64,000 bases of DNA. Source: Acidocella sp. (lineage in GTDB: Bacteria; Pseudomonadota; Alphaproteobacteria; Acetobacterales; Acetobacteraceae). Positions 16,812-25,221 of the stretch are shown here, piece by piece; positions within the stretch are counted from its first letter, which is position 1; the number at the start of each line of letters is the position of its first letter. The DNA lies in the NCBI RefSeq assembly GCF_027352905.1, contig NZ_DAIEIF010000050.1, positions 1-64,000 on the forward strand. Reading direction: 5' to 3'. A program made the position numbers and the translations under genes. The notes below the pieces were generated by a model. That model was given only the letters and a program-made list of their open reading frames with translations, did no database searches and was not told the DNA's origin.

Positions 16812-17983
16812 TTCCGCCCGGCCGCGGCGAAATAGGAAAGCCCGAGCAGAGGCATCAGCGCCCCCGCCGCGCAGACCCCGCCCCAGCCGGCATGGATGAG
16901 CAGCGGTCCGGTGAAGGCGGAGCCCGCCGCGCCGCCCAGAAAGAAACTCGCCATGAACACGCCGTTCATGCGCGATCGCAGCTCTGGGGTCAGCACGTAG
17001 ATCGAGCGCTGGCCGAGAACGAGGCTGGTCTGTACCCCGCCATCGAGGATAATGCCCGCCAGCGCCAACAGCACCACCGAGTGGCGCCAGCCACCGAGCG
17101 CGGCGATGCCGAACGCCGCCAGCACCGCCATAAGAGCCCAGAAACTCGCCACCCTGGTATGGCCACGATCCGCGAGATGCCCAGCCACGGGCGCCAGGCA
17201 GGCGCCTAACGCCCCCGCCAGCGCGAATACGGCGATGCCGCGCTGGGTGAAGCCGAAGCGATGCATGAGAAAGAGCGGCGCCCCCGTCCAGAACAGCGAG
17301 AAGCCGGCAAAGCAGGCGGCTTGATAGACGATCCGCTCCCGTAAGACCGGAAAGCGCAGCGGCAGGGCGAACAGGCTGGCGAGCAGCGCGCCGTAATGCT
17401 CCTTGGCCTCGGGCTCACGGCGGGGCAGCGCCCGGCTGAGCAGCAGGGCCAGCCCGGCCATCACCGCCGCGGAAAGAAAGAACACCAGCCGCCAGGAGGC
17501 ATAGGCGGTGATGACCGAGGCCACCGGGCGGGACAGCAATATGCCAAAAAGCAGGCCGCCCGTCACCGTGCCCACCACCCGGCCGCGCCGCGCTTCCGGA
17601 GTGAGATGCGCTGTCAGGGGAATCAGCATCTGCACCGCGACCGAGCTAAGGCCGATCAGCGCCGAGACCGTCAGCATCATGCCCGGAGTCCAGGCCAGCC
17701 CGGCGAGGATCAAGGCGGGAATCGTGGCGGAGACCGTCGCCACCACCAGGGCCCGATTTTCCATGAGGTCCCCCAGCGGCACCAGGAAGATCATCCCCGC
17801 CGCATAGCCAAGCTGGGTCAGGCTGACGATCAGCCCCTCCGCCCGTCCGCTCATATGCAGCTGGGGGCCGATCAGCCCGACCAGCGGCTGGGAATAATAG
17901 ATATTGGCGACGATGAGGCCGCAGGAGGCCGCCATCAGCCCGACCAGAAGGCGGGACGGCCCGCGCGAGAGAGAATTCGACAT
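16808..17983 (-). CDS. MFS transporter, drug/metabolite exporter type
   Basis: 391 residues, about 12 helices. 'LIVANIYYSQPLVGLIGPQL' in helix 1 and 'QLGYAAGMIFLVPLGDLMENRALVV' (motif A in the loop between helices 2 and 3) place it in the major facilitator superfamily, near the YnfM/NepI-like exporters. It probably pumps a small organic compound out of the cell with proton antiport. It is first in a cluster with the ArsB-like gene and is divergent from uppP across 79 bases that contain two overlapping TGCAATGC octamers. Confidence 0.8.
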   Translation of the reverse strand: MSNSLSRGPSRLLVGLMAASCGLIVANIYYSQPLVGLIGPQLHMSGRAEGLIVSLTQLGYAAGMIFLVPLGDLMENRALVVATVSATIPALILAGLAWTPGMMLTVSALIGLSSVAVQMLIPLTAHLTPEARRGRVVGTVTGGLLFGILLSRPVASVITAYASWRLVFFLSAAVMAGLALLLSRALPRREPEAKEHYGALLASLFALPLRFPVLRERIVYQAACFAGFSLFWTGAPLFLMHRFGFTQRGIAVFALAGALGACLAPVAGHLADRGHTRVASFWALMAVLAAFGIAALGGWRHSVVLLALAGIILDGGVQTSLVLGQRSIYVLTPELRSRMNGVFMASFFLGGAAGSAFTGPLLIHAGWGGVCAAGALMPLLGLSYFAAAGRK

Positions 17984-18012
17984 GCCGCTGACTTAACGGC
18001 GGCGGCAAATTC

Positions 18013-18025
18013 TGCAATGCAATGC
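18013..18025. promoter_or_regulatory. Two overlapping TGCAATGC octamers between MFS gene and uppP
   Basis: TGCAATGC at 18013-18020 and again at 18018-18025, sharing three bases. It is placed centrally in the divergent intergenic region, where one regulator could act on both genes. The same octamer occurs at the sRNA, glgE and gshB intergenic regions. Confidence 0.4.
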
Positions 18026-18062
18026 GGGGGCGATTCCGCCCCGCCGCCGGAGACGCTTCACA

Positions 18063-18899
18063 ATGGATCTCATCCACGCCGCCCTCTTCGCCATTCTTCA
18101 GGGGGCGACCGAGCTGTTCCCTGTCAGCTCCCTCGGCCACGCCGTCATCGTTCCCGCCTTGCTGCATTGGGGCATCGACCAGAGCGCGCCCGGCTTCCTG
18201 CCCTTTCTCGTCATGCTGCATGTCGGCACCGCGATCGGGCTGATCGCCTATTTTTACGTGGAGTGGATCAGCATGGCGCGCGGAGTGTTGGGGCTCGGCC
18301 ATGCCTCGGAAAACGTCTCCGCCCGGGCCCTGCTCGCCAAGCTGATCGTGGCGACGCTGCCGGCCGTCATCATCGGCGCGGTTTTGAAAAAACCCATTGC
18401 CCATCTTTTCGGCAGCCCGCTGATGGCCTGCGTCTTTCTCGTTTTCAATGCCGGGCTCCTCTGGCTGGGGGAGAGGCTGCGCGCGCGGGGCCAGCGGCGC
18501 GAAACCGGGCTTTCCTACCAAGACGCGCTGATCATCGGCTTCTTCCAATGCCTCGCCTTCCTGCCCGGCATTTCCCGTTCCGGTGCTGCCATCGTCGGCG
18601 GGCTGACACGCGGCGTCTCCCATGCCGGGGCAGCGAAATTCTCCTTCCTCATGGGCACGCCGGTCATCCTCGCCGCCGCGGTGGCGGAATTGCCCAAGCT
18701 CATCCGCCAGCATGAGCTGCACGCGCTGCTCGGCGTCTCGCTGCTGGCGGCCATTCTCTCCGGCCTGGTCGCCTATGCCAGCACGGCCTTTCTGATGCGC
18801 TATTTCAAGGACCATGATGAATGGGCGCTCAACCCTTTCGCCCTTTATTGCGCGGTGGCGGGCGTGCTCGCCTTCGCGCTGCTCGCGGCGGGGCTGTGA
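18063..18899 (+). CDS. uppP: Undecaprenyl-diphosphatase
   Basis: Integral membrane phosphatase that recycles undecaprenyl pyrophosphate to the monophosphate carrier used for peptidoglycan and surface polysaccharides. 278 residues, about eight helices. 'FAILQGATELFPVSSLGHAVIV' holds the (E/Q)GxTEFLPVSS-like active-site motif, here with 'ELFPVSS'. 'LPGISRSGAAIVGGL' is the PGxSRSGxT motif. The variant also has 'DQSAPGFLPFLVMLHVGTA'. The 3' end overlaps the SGNH hydrolase start (GTGA), so the two genes are translationally coupled. Confidence 0.93.
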   Translation: MDLIHAALFAILQGATELFPVSSLGHAVIVPALLHWGIDQSAPGFLPFLVMLHVGTAIGLIAYFYVEWISMARGVLGLGHASENVSARALLAKLIVATLPAVIIGAVLKKPIAHLFGSPLMACVFLVFNAGLLWLGERLRARGQRRETGLSYQDALIIGFFQCLAFLPGISRSGAAIVGGLTRGVSHAGAAKFSFLMGTPVILAAAVAELPKLIRQHELHALLGVSLLAAILSGLVAYASTAFLMRYFKDHDEWALNPFALYCAVAGVLAFALLAAGL

Positions 18900-19645
18900 T
18901 TCGCGCCCTGTTATTCGCGGCGCTGCTGCTCCTGCCCGCCGCCGCGTCCGCCAGCGCCAACATCGCCGAGGCGCCCATCAGCCGCGCCGACCTGCCCTGG
19001 TGGAGCACGCTGTGGCACCGGATGCTGGTGGAAAAGGCGGAGACCCCCAACGCGAAAATCGTCTGGCTGGGTGATTCGATCACCTTTTTCTGGCAACGCC
19101 AGGGGGGGCACGGCTATGACGATATCAAGCCGGTCTGGGATAAATATTACGCCCCCTATGGCGCGCTGGATTTCGGCTTTACCGGCGACACCACCGCCAA
19201 TCTCATCTGGCGGCTGGATCATGGCCAGGTGGCCGGGCTGCATCCCCAGCTCGCCATCATTCTCATCGGCGCGAATAATTTCGGCCGGGTCCATTGGGAC
19301 ACGGCGATGACCGTTCCCGCCATCGAGGCCGTGGTCTCCAACACGCGCCACCAACTGCCCGGCGCGCATATCCTGCTGCTGGGTGTGCTTCCCTCCATCC
19401 GCAGCGCCTGGGTGGATGAGCAGACCCTCGCCACCAACGCCGCGCTGGCCCGCGCCTATCAGGGCAACCCGGCGGTGACCTTCATCGATCTGCGGAATTT
19501 GTTCATCCGCGACGGCAAGGTGGATGCCGGCCTGTTCGTGGACCCGCTCCTTACCCCGCCCCGGCCCGCCTTGCACCCGAACCGGGCGGGGATGACGAAA
19601 ATCGCCGAGGCCCTGGCCCCTTATGTAAGAAAATATGTGCGCTGA
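18896..19645 (+). CDS. Secreted SGNH/GDSL-family hydrolase
   Basis: 249 residues from a GTG at 18896 overlapping the uppP stop; the track start at 18821 lies inside uppP. An N-terminal signal peptide 'RALLFAALLLLPAAASA' predicts export. The SGNH blocks are present: block I 'VWLGDSIT' (nucleophile Ser), block II Gly in 'FGFTGDTT', block III 'LIGANNFG' (Asn) and block V 'LHPNRAGM' (His). It resembles the GDSL lipase/acylhydrolase and PAF-acetylhydrolase beta/gamma-like group. It probably removes acyl or acetyl groups from a periplasmic glycan or lipid; the substrate is unknown. Confidence 0.85.
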   Translation: MIRALLFAALLLLPAAASASANIAEAPISRADLPWWSTLWHRMLVEKAETPNAKIVWLGDSITFFWQRQGGHGYDDIKPVWDKYYAPYGALDFGFTGDTTANLIWRLDHGQVAGLHPQLAIILIGANNFGRVHWDTAMTVPAIEAVVSNTRHQLPGAHILLLGVLPSIRSAWVDEQTLATNAALARAYQGNPAVTFIDLRNLFIRDGKVDAGLFVDPLLTPPRPALHPNRAGMTKIAEALAPYVRKYVR

Positions 19646-19666
19646 AGGCCAAGCGCCGCCGCAGCG

Positions 19667-21943
19667 TCACTTCGCCTTCATCCCCGCCGCCTCCATGGCG
19701 GCCACGGCGGAGAGGTTGATGATGCCGCGGGCGGTGGTGCTCGGCACGGCGATGTGGAGCGGCTTGTCCAACCCCATCAACAACGGCCCCACGGTCACCG
19801 CCTCTCCCGTCGCCTTCACCAGGTTGAAGGCGATGTTCGCGGCGTCGATGGTAGGAAAGATCAGCAAATTGGCGGTGCCCGTGAGGGTGGATTCCGGCAG
19901 GGCATGATGGCGGATCTGCTCGGCGAGGGCGGCGTCGGCGTGCATCTCGCCATCCACTTCCAGCTCCGGCTCGGCGGCGTGGATGAGACCCAGCGCCTTG
20001 CGCATCTTTTTAGCGGAAGGCGAGTTGGAAGCGCCAAAATTGGAATGCGACAGCAGGGCCACCTTGGGCGCCATGCCGAAATGGCGCACCGTATCCGCCG
20101 CCATCAGCGTCATCTCGGCGATTTCCTCGGCGCTGGGGTCGAGATTCACATGGGTATCGCAGAAGAATAGCGGCCCGGCCTGGAGAATGAGTGCGGTGAT
20201 GGCGTAGACCCGGCTGCATCCTGCGCGGCGGGGGATGATGGGCAGCGCGTATTGAAATTGCCGCCACCAATCGCCGGTGCCGCCGCAGATCGCCGCATCC
20301 GCCTCGCCCAGGCGCAACAGCATCGCGGCGGTGACGGTGGGGCGCTTGCGGACATGGCGGGCGGCGGCATCCGGCGGCGTGCCGCGCCGGCCCACGCATT
20401 TGGCGTAATCGGCGTAAACGCGCTGGAACAATTCCGGCTCTTGCTCCAGATCGATATGCCGGACATCCTCGCCCAGTTTCAGCCGCAGCCCGAGCGACTG
20501 AATTTTCGCGGTCAGCGCCTCCGCATTGCCGAGCAGGATAGGCTCGGCCATCTTGTCGTCCACCACGCTCTGCACCGCGCGAAGCGTCCGCTCATCCTCG
20601 CCCTCGGCATAGACGATCCGCGGCCTGGCCTTGCGGGCGATCTCGATGACCGGGCGCAGAAGCTGGCCGGAGCGGTATACGGAGCGCTCAAGCTCGTGCC
20701 TGTAGGCCTCGAAATCGGTCACCGGCTTGCGGGCCACCTCCTCATCCATCGCCGCCTTGGCCACGGCGGGCGCCACATGCAGGATCAGCCGGGGATCGAA
20801 CGGCTTGGGAATGATGTATTCCGGCCCGAAAACCGGCGCCTGGCCGCCATAAGCGGCGGCGACGACATCCGAGGCCTCGACCTGGGCGAGCTCGGCGATG
20901 GCGCGCACCGCCGCCAGCTTCATCCCCTCCGTGATCGCGGTGGCGCGCACATCCAGCGCGCCCCGGAAAATATAGGGAAAGCAAAGGACGTTATTTACCT
21001 GATTGGGGAAATCGGAACGGCCAGTCGCCACGATCGCGTCCGGGCGGGCCCGCCGGGCGATATCCGGCATGATCTCCGGCTCCGGATTCGCCAGGGCGAG
21101 AATGAGGGGGTTGGGCGCGAACCATTCCAGCCACTCCTCCTTCAGCACCCGCGGCACCGAGAGGCCGAGAAATATATCCGCGCCGGGCAGAATATCGGCC
21201 AGGGTGCGCGCCTCTGTTTTCCGCGCCACCCCGGTGAGGCTGGGATCCAGATGGGGCCGCCCTTCATACACCACGCCATCCTTATCGGTCATAGTGATGT
21301 TTTCCGCCCTGGCTCCCAGCGCCTTGAGGATATTGACGCAGGAGAGTGCCGCCGCGCCCGCCCCGGAGGTGACGATCTTCACCTCCTCAATCCGCTTCTT
21401 CTGGATAATCATCGCGTTCAGAACCGCGGCGCCGACGATGATCGCCGTGCCGTGCTGATCGTCGTGAAATACCGGAATATGCATCCGCTCACGCAGGGTC
21501 TGCTCGATTTTGAAACATTCCGGCGCCTTGATATCCTCGAGATTGATGCCGCCAAAGCTCGGCTCCAGCCGCGCCACCGTCTCGATGAATTTATCGGGGT
21601 CCGTCTCGTTAATTTCTATATCGAAAGAATCTATGCCGCCGAATTTCTTGAAAAGGACGGCCTTGCCCTCCATCACCGGCTTGCCGGCGAGCGCGCCGAT
21701 ATTGCCCAGCCCCAGCACCGCCGTGCCATTGGTGATGACGGCGACGAGATTGGCGCGGGAGGTGAGATCGAACGAGGCGTCGGGGTCGTCCTGGATCGCC
21801 TCGCAGGCCGCCGCCACGCCCGGCGAATAGGCCAGGGAAAGGTCGCGCGAGGTTTCCATGCGCTTGGTCGCAACAATGGCGAGCTTTCCCGGCCGGGGGT
21901 GGCGGTGATATTCCAGCGCGGCCTTGCGTAAACCCTCATCCAT
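19667..21943 (-). CDS. maeB: NADP-dependent malic enzyme with C-terminal phosphotransacetylase-like domain
   Basis: Hybrid MaeB-type malic enzyme, malate to pyruvate plus CO2 with NADP reduction. 758 residues, the usual hybrid length. Malic domain about 18-160 ('[12 protein letters not shown]', '[27 protein letters not shown]'). NAD(P)-binding domain about 160-410 ('[18 protein letters not shown]', '[15 protein letters not shown]'). Phosphotransacetylase-like domain from about 430 ('[19 protein letters not shown]'); in characterised relatives this part is regulatory, binding acetyl-CoA. It supplies NADPH and connects C4 acids with pyruvate. It converges on the SGNH gene, with 21 bases between them. 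Confidence 0.95.
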   Translation of the reverse strand: MDEGLRKAALEYHRHPRPGKLAIVATKRMETSRDLSLAYSPGVAAACEAIQDDPDASFDLTSRANLVAVITNGTAVLGLGNIGALAGKPVMEGKAVLFKKFGGIDSFDIEINETDPDKFIETVARLEPSFGGINLEDIKAPECFKIEQTLRERMHIPVFHDDQHGTAIIVGAAVLNAMIIQKKRIEEVKIVTSGAGAAALSCVNILKALGARAENITMTDKDGVVYEGRPHLDPSLTGVARKTEARTLADILPGADIFLGLSVPRVLKEEWLEWFAPNPLILALANPEPEIMPDIARRARPDAIVATGRSDFPNQVNNVLCFPYIFRGALDVRATAITEGMKLAAVRAIAELAQVEASDVVAAAYGGQAPVFGPEYIIPKPFDPRLILHVAPAVAKAAMDEEVARKPVTDFEAYRHELERSVYRSGQLLRPVIEIARKARPRIVYAEGEDERTLRAVQSVVDDKMAEPILLGNAEALTAKIQSLGLRLKLGEDVRHIDLEQEPELFQRVYADYAKCVGRRGTPPDAAARHVRKRPTVTAAMLLRLGEADAAICGGTGDWWRQFQYALPIIPRRAGCSRVYAITALILQAGPLFFCDTHVNLDPSAEEIAEMTLMAADTVRHFGMAPKVALLSHSNFGASNSPSAKKMRKALGLIHAAEPELEVDGEMHADAALAEQIRHHALPESTLTGTANLLIFPTIDAANIAFNLVKATGEAVTVGPLLMGLDKPLHIAVPSTTARGIINLSAVAAMEAAGMKAK

Positions 21944-22046
21944 GGCGTTCCCCTCCCAGTTTCAGCGGCTTTACCGTTCATGGCCCGGCGCGGCGGGCAT
22001 GGCAACCCGCACCTTTAGCACACGCTTTCAAGCTATTCGGAAATTT

Positions 22047-22132
22047 TGGTGCGGTCGAGAAGACTCGAACTTCCACGAGGTTTCCCCCACAAGCACCTCA
22101 AGCTTGCGCGTCTACCATTCCGCCACGACCGC
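22047..22132 (-). tRNA. tRNA-Leu (anticodon GAG)
   Basis: 86-nucleotide class II tRNA on the minus strand with encoded CCA. Acceptor stem GCGGTCG/CGACCGC, discriminator A, anticodon arm CAAGC-TTGAGGT-GCTTG with anticodon GAG, and a long variable arm. Confidence 0.96.
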
Positions 22133-22189
22133 ATCGGGGCGCGGAGCCTATAGACTATGATCCGAAACCCTGCAACAGGGTAGCCAGCC

Positions 22190-22837
22190 ATGGAAAATCA
22201 GCCCTGCTGGGAGGTTTCCCCCGGCCTGACAGAGTATGAGCCCGCCTTGGAGCGGATGCGCGAGCGCGCCGCCGCCATCCGCGCCGGCACGGCGGAGGAA
22301 CTGGTTTGGCTGGTGGAACACCCCCCGCTCTATACCGAGGGAAGTTCGGCAAAAGCGGAGGATTTGCGCGATCCCGCCCGTTTCCCCGTTTTCAAGGCCG
22401 GGCGCGGCGGCCAATGGACCTATCACGGCCCCGGCCAGCGAATTGCCTATGTCATGCTCGATCTTGCCCGCCCGCATGGCGGCGTTCCCGCCCGGGATGT
22501 GCGCGGCTACGTGGCCGGGCTGGAGCGCTGGGTGGCCGAGACGCTCAAGGAATTCGGGGTGAAGGGGGAAATCCGGGCGGGGCGGGTCGGCATCTGGGTC
22601 GTGCGGCCGGACGGGCGGGAGGAGAAGATTGCCGCCATTGGCGTGCGGGTCTCGCGCTGGGTCAGCTGGCACGGCCTGGCGTTGAACATTGCGCCCGATC
22701 TCGGCCATTTCAGCGGCATCGTGCCCTGCGGCATCAGCGCCCATGGCGTGACCAGCCTGGCCGCGCTGGGGGTGCGCGCCAATATGGCGGAGGTGGACGC
22801 CGCCTTGCGGCGCCATTGGCATAAGGTTTTTGGATAA
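22190..22837 (+). CDS. lipB: Octanoyltransferase LipB
   Basis: Moves octanoyl from acyl carrier protein to lipoyl domains, the first step of lipoate synthesis. 215 residues. '[22 protein letters not shown]' is the conserved R-G-G-x-x-T-x-H-G-P-G-Q motif. '[26 protein letters not shown]' carries the catalytic Lys region, and 'FSGIVPCGI' the acyl-accepting Cys. It is downstream of tRNA-Leu (divergent) and 10 bases from the LLM gene, with which it may be co-transcribed. Confidence 0.95.
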   Translation: MENQPCWEVSPGLTEYEPALERMRERAAAIRAGTAEELVWLVEHPPLYTEGSSAKAEDLRDPARFPVFKAGRGGQWTYHGPGQRIAYVMLDLARPHGGVPARDVRGYVAGLERWVAETLKEFGVKGEIRAGRVGIWVVRPDGREEKIAAIGVRVSRWVSWHGLALNIAPDLGHFSGIVPCGISAHGVTSLAALGVRANMAEVDAALRRHWHKVFG

Positions 22838-22847
22838 GGATTGTCCA

Positions 22848-23879
22848 ATGGACAAGCTTCAACTTTCCGTGCTCGACCAGTCGCCCATCCGCGTCAACGT
22901 CTCGCCGGATGAGTCCATCAGGGAAAGTCTCGCCCTGGCGCGCGCCTGCGAGGCTTTCGGCTATCACCGCTATTGGCTTTCGGAGCATCACAGCTCCGGC
23001 TCGGTCGCCGGCTCAGCCCCGGAAATTCTCGCGGCGGCCATCGCCGCCACCACCAGCCGCATCCGTGTCGGCGCGGGTGGGGTCATGCTACCACATTATT
23101 CCGCGCTGAAGGTGGCGGAGCAATTCAGGGTGCTGGAGGCCATTGCTCCCGGGCGGATCGACCTGGGCCTCGGCCGCGCCCCGGGCTCCGACAGCCTCAC
23201 CGCCCTGGCGCTCAACCCCGCCAATGCGCGCAACCCCGCCGATATGTTTCCCGCCCAGGTGCGGGATGTGATGGCCTGGGTCTCTGGCGCGCCGCTGCCG
23301 CCCGAGCATCCTTTCCGCAGCATCGTCGCCGAACCGCGCGGCCCTTATGTGCCAGAGATATGGATTCTCGGCAGCTCCAATTATGGCGCCCAGCTCGCGG
23401 CCTGGTTCGGCCTGCCTTATGCCTTCGCCTATTTCTTCTCGGATGGCGCGGGAGCCGCCGAAGCGCTGCATCTCTACCATTCCCAATTCCGCGATACCGG
23501 GGCGGGGCCGAAACGCGCCTCGGTGACGGTCTTCGCCCTGGTGGCGGAAACGGAGGAGGAGGCATGGTATTGGGCGAAATCCCGGGCGGCCTTCTGGGGC
23601 ATGCGCAATCGTGGGCAATATATCCCCCTGCCCTCGCCGGAGGACGCGGATAAATTCGCTTTCTCCCCGGCGGAAAAAGAGCGCATCGAGGCATCGATGC
23701 AGCGCAACTTCATCGGCACCGCGCCGCAGGTGGCGGCACGCCTGCGCGCGCTGGTGAGCGAGCTTCAACTCGACGAAATATCCATCAATACCGCCGCCTA
23801 TGATCCTGCGGCCCGGGTACGATCCTATGAGCTGCTGGCCAAGGAATTCGGATTGGCTCATAGCGTCGGTTCATTGTAG
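22848..23879 (+). CDS. LLM-class (luciferase-like) flavin-dependent oxidoreductase
   Basis: 343 residues from ATG 22848, preceded by 'AAGGA'; the track start (TTG 22830) lies in the lipB end. A TIM-barrel flavoprotein of the bacterial luciferase-like group. 'LSVLDQSPI' begins it; 'GYHRYWLSEHHSSGSVAGSAPEIL' and 'IRVGAGGVMLPHYSALKVAEQF' are highly conserved in the MsnO8-like/YhbW-type subfamily. These enzymes use reduced FMN on unknown small substrates. No flavin reductase is adjacent; one is encoded at 57.9 kb. Confidence 0.88.
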   Translation: MDKLQLSVLDQSPIRVNVSPDESIRESLALARACEAFGYHRYWLSEHHSSGSVAGSAPEILAAAIAATTSRIRVGAGGVMLPHYSALKVAEQFRVLEAIAPGRIDLGLGRAPGSDSLTALALNPANARNPADMFPAQVRDVMAWVSGAPLPPEHPFRSIVAEPRGPYVPEIWILGSSNYGAQLAAWFGLPYAFAYFFSDGAGAAEALHLYHSQFRDTGAGPKRASVTVFALVAETEEEAWYWAKSRAAFWGMRNRGQYIPLPSPEDADKFAFSPAEKERIEASMQRNFIGTAPQVAARLRALVSELQLDEISINTAAYDPAARVRSYELLAKEFGLAHSVGSL

Positions 23880-23954
23880 AAACATTTAAATCCTGAAAGC
23901 TTCGCTCTTCTTTGTTGAATTTTCCTTAGGGCTCGCGATCTCTTGGTGATGAAG

Positions 23955-23971
23955 AGCCCCATGGTGGGGCT
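23955..23971 (+). promoter_or_regulatory. Hairpin in the entericidin leader
   Basis: AGCCCC-ATGGT-GGGGCT, a 6-bp perfect stem 22 bases before the entericidin start codon and followed by an A-rich stretch. It could stabilise the mRNA or modulate translation. It lacks a T-run, so it is not a terminator on the plus strand. Confidence 0.4.
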
Positions 23972-23992
23972 TGAAAAATAAAAGGATTTGCG

Positions 23993-24160
23993 ATGCGCGC
24001 CAAATTGCGGTTGGCGTTTGGAATGATCGCGGCGCTGGGCCTGAGCATGGGGCTGGCGGCCTGTCATACGACCGCCGGGGTCGGACAAGATCTCTCCCAA
24101 GGCGGTCACGCTTTGACCGACAGCGCCAATAACAACGCGCCGAAATCACCCAGCCCTTAA
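23993..24160 (+). CDS. Entericidin-family (EcnA/B) small lipoprotein
   Basis: A 55-residue protein too short for the ORF track. 'MRAKLRLAFGMIAALGLSMGLAAC' is a lipoprotein signal peptide with lipobox LAAC (Cys24). The mature part 'CHTTAGVGQDLSQGGHALTDSA' matches the entericidin pattern (C-N-T-x-x-G-x-G-x-D-x-x-x-x-G-x-A). It would be anchored in the envelope; entericidins are linked to stationary-phase stress or cell lysis. 'AAAGGA' lies 9 bases upstream. A CsbD stress gene starts 38 bases downstream, suggesting a shared stress-induced transcript. Confidence 0.85.
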   Translation: MRAKLRLAFGMIAALGLSMGLAACHTTAGVGQDLSQGGHALTDSANNNAPKSPSP

Positions 24161-24198
24161 GGGTGGGGGCAGTCCCGACAACATCGAAAGGATGAAGC

Positions 24199-24378
24199 AT
24201 GGATAAGGATCGTATCGAAGGCGCCTTCAAGCAGGCCAAGGGCGCGGTGAAGGATTCGGTGGGCAAACTCACTGGCGACACCAAGATGCAGGCCGAAGGC
24301 AAGGCGGACAAGGTCGAGGGCAAGGTTCAGAACACCGTTGGCGGCATCAAAGACGCCGCCAAGGGCAACCAGCCCTAA
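24199..24378 (+). CDS. CsbD-family stress protein
   Basis: 59 residues, missed by the track because of length. 'MDKDRIEGAFKQAKGAVKDSVGKLTGD' and 'QAEGKADKVEGKVQN' are the CsbD signature: a small hydrophilic four-helix-like protein induced by general stress (sigma-B in Bacillus, and similar in proteobacteria). The biochemical role is unknown. 'AAAGGATGA' precedes the ATG. A strong terminator follows 17 bases after the stop and closes the entericidin-CsbD pair. Confidence 0.9.
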   Translation: MDKDRIEGAFKQAKGAVKDSVGKLTGDTKMQAEGKADKVEGKVQNTVGGIKDAAKGNQP

Positions 24379-24395
24379 CGGAGCATGGTTTAAGC

Positions 24396-24426
24396 GGCGG
24401 CGGGGCATGGCTCCGCCGCCTTTTTT
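24396..24426 (+). terminator. Rho-independent terminator after CsbD gene
   Basis: 11-bp stem GGCGGCGGGGC/GCTCCGCCGCC with one G-T pair, loop ATG, then T6. It also touches the 3' end of the convergent ruvX. Confidence 0.92.
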
Positions 24427-24886
24427 ATGCGCGCAGCCGGTCGAGCGCCCGTTGCAAAATCTCCGCCGCCGCCAGCCGGTCCACAAGTGCGGCCCGGCGG
24501 GCGCGGCTCAGGCCAGCGGCAATGAGTCTCTCATGGGTCTCGGCGGTGGAGAGGCTTTCATCCATCATCATCGCCGGCAGCCGCGCCGCCGCGCTGAGAG
24601 CGTGCGCCCAATCCCGCGCCGCCTGGGCGCGCGGCCCCCAGTTCTGCCCCATATCGAGCGGCAGGCCGATGACCAGGCCGCCAGCGCCCTCGCGCGCGGC
24701 GATGTCCGCCACGGCCGCCGCGTTCTGCCCCAGCCTGGCGCGCGGTAGCGTGGCGTAGGGGCTGGCGATCTGGCGGTTGACGTCCGAAAGGGCCACGCCG
24801 ATGAGCCGCGCGCCCGGATCCAGCCCGATGAGCCGCGCGCCAGGGGGCAGCAAGGCGGCGAAGTTCGGCAGGTTGTAGAGCGCCAT
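24425..24886 (-). CDS. ruvX: Putative pre-16S rRNA nuclease / Holliday junction resolvase-like protein
   Basis: YqgF/RuvX, an RNase H-fold nuclease that matures the 16S rRNA 5' end in E. coli. I start it at ATG 24886 ('MALYNLPNFAALLPPG', 153 residues). The track's TTG at 24922 lacks a ribosome binding site and would leave only 11 bases to the divergent gatC. Catalytic motifs: 'LIGLDPGARLIGVALSD', 'GLVIGLPLDMGQNWG' and 'DESLSTAETHERL'. The segment 'PGARLIGLDPGARLIG' is an internal duplication, backed by a 17-bp direct DNA repeat. Confidence 0.9.
   Translation of the reverse strand: MALYNLPNFAALLPPGARLIGLDPGARLIGVALSDVNRQIASPYATLPRARLGQNAAAVADIAAREGAGGLVIGLPLDMGQNWGPRAQAARDWAHALSAAARLPAMMMDESLSTAETHERLIAAGLSRARRAALVDRLAAAEILQRALDRLRA
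24798..24841. repeat. 17-bp direct repeat inside ruvX
   Basis: CCGATGAGCCGCGCGCC occurs at 24798-24814 and 24825-24841, a period of 27 bases (nine codons), and codes for the duplicated 'GARLIG' around the catalytic Asp. Confidence 0.8.
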
Positions 24887-24933
24887 GCCCGCCTGTATGG
24901 TCCGCCCGGATTTTTTAGCCAAGGGATTTAACT

Positions 24934-25221
24934 ATGTCGCTGGACGCCGCAACGGTCCGACGGATCGCCAAGCTGGCCCGCATCAGGGTGAGGGATGAGG
25001 AGGTCGCCACCCTCCAGGGCGAATTGAACGCGATCCTCGGCTATGTCGAGCAGCTCGCGGAGGTCAATGTGGAAGGGGTGGAGCCTCTTTCCGGCGGTAT
25101 GCGGATGGCGCTGCGCAGCCGCGCGGACGAACTGACCGATGGCGGCATGGCCGAGAAAATCCTGGCCAACGCTCCCGACCGGATCGGTAATTTCTTCGCC
25201 GTGCCGAAAGTGGTGGAATGA
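24934..25221 (+). CDS. gatC: Asp-tRNA(Asn)/Glu-tRNA(Gln) amidotransferase subunit C
   Basis: 95-residue small subunit that wraps around GatA and stabilises the GatCAB amidotransferase. '[23 protein letters not shown]' and '[22 protein letters not shown]' are the conserved GatC helix and belt. Start ATG is preceded by 'AAGGGA'. The stop overlaps gatA (ATGA). Presence of gatCAB implies indirect synthesis of Gln-tRNA and/or Asn-tRNA. Confidence 0.95.
   Translation: MSLDAATVRRIAKLARIRVRDEEVATLQGELNAILGYVEQLAEVNVEGVEPLSGGMRMALRSRADELTDGGMAEKILANAPDRIGNFFAVPKVVE

Noticed and set aside
20252-21931. 559-codon plus-strand ORF
   Set aside because: Full-length antisense of maeB, His/Arg/Gly-rich, produced by high GC codon bias. 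No family motifs.
21924-22160. 78-codon ORF containing 'FWCGREDSNFHEVS'
   Set aside because: Antisense translation of tRNA-Leu; a common artefact in automated annotation.
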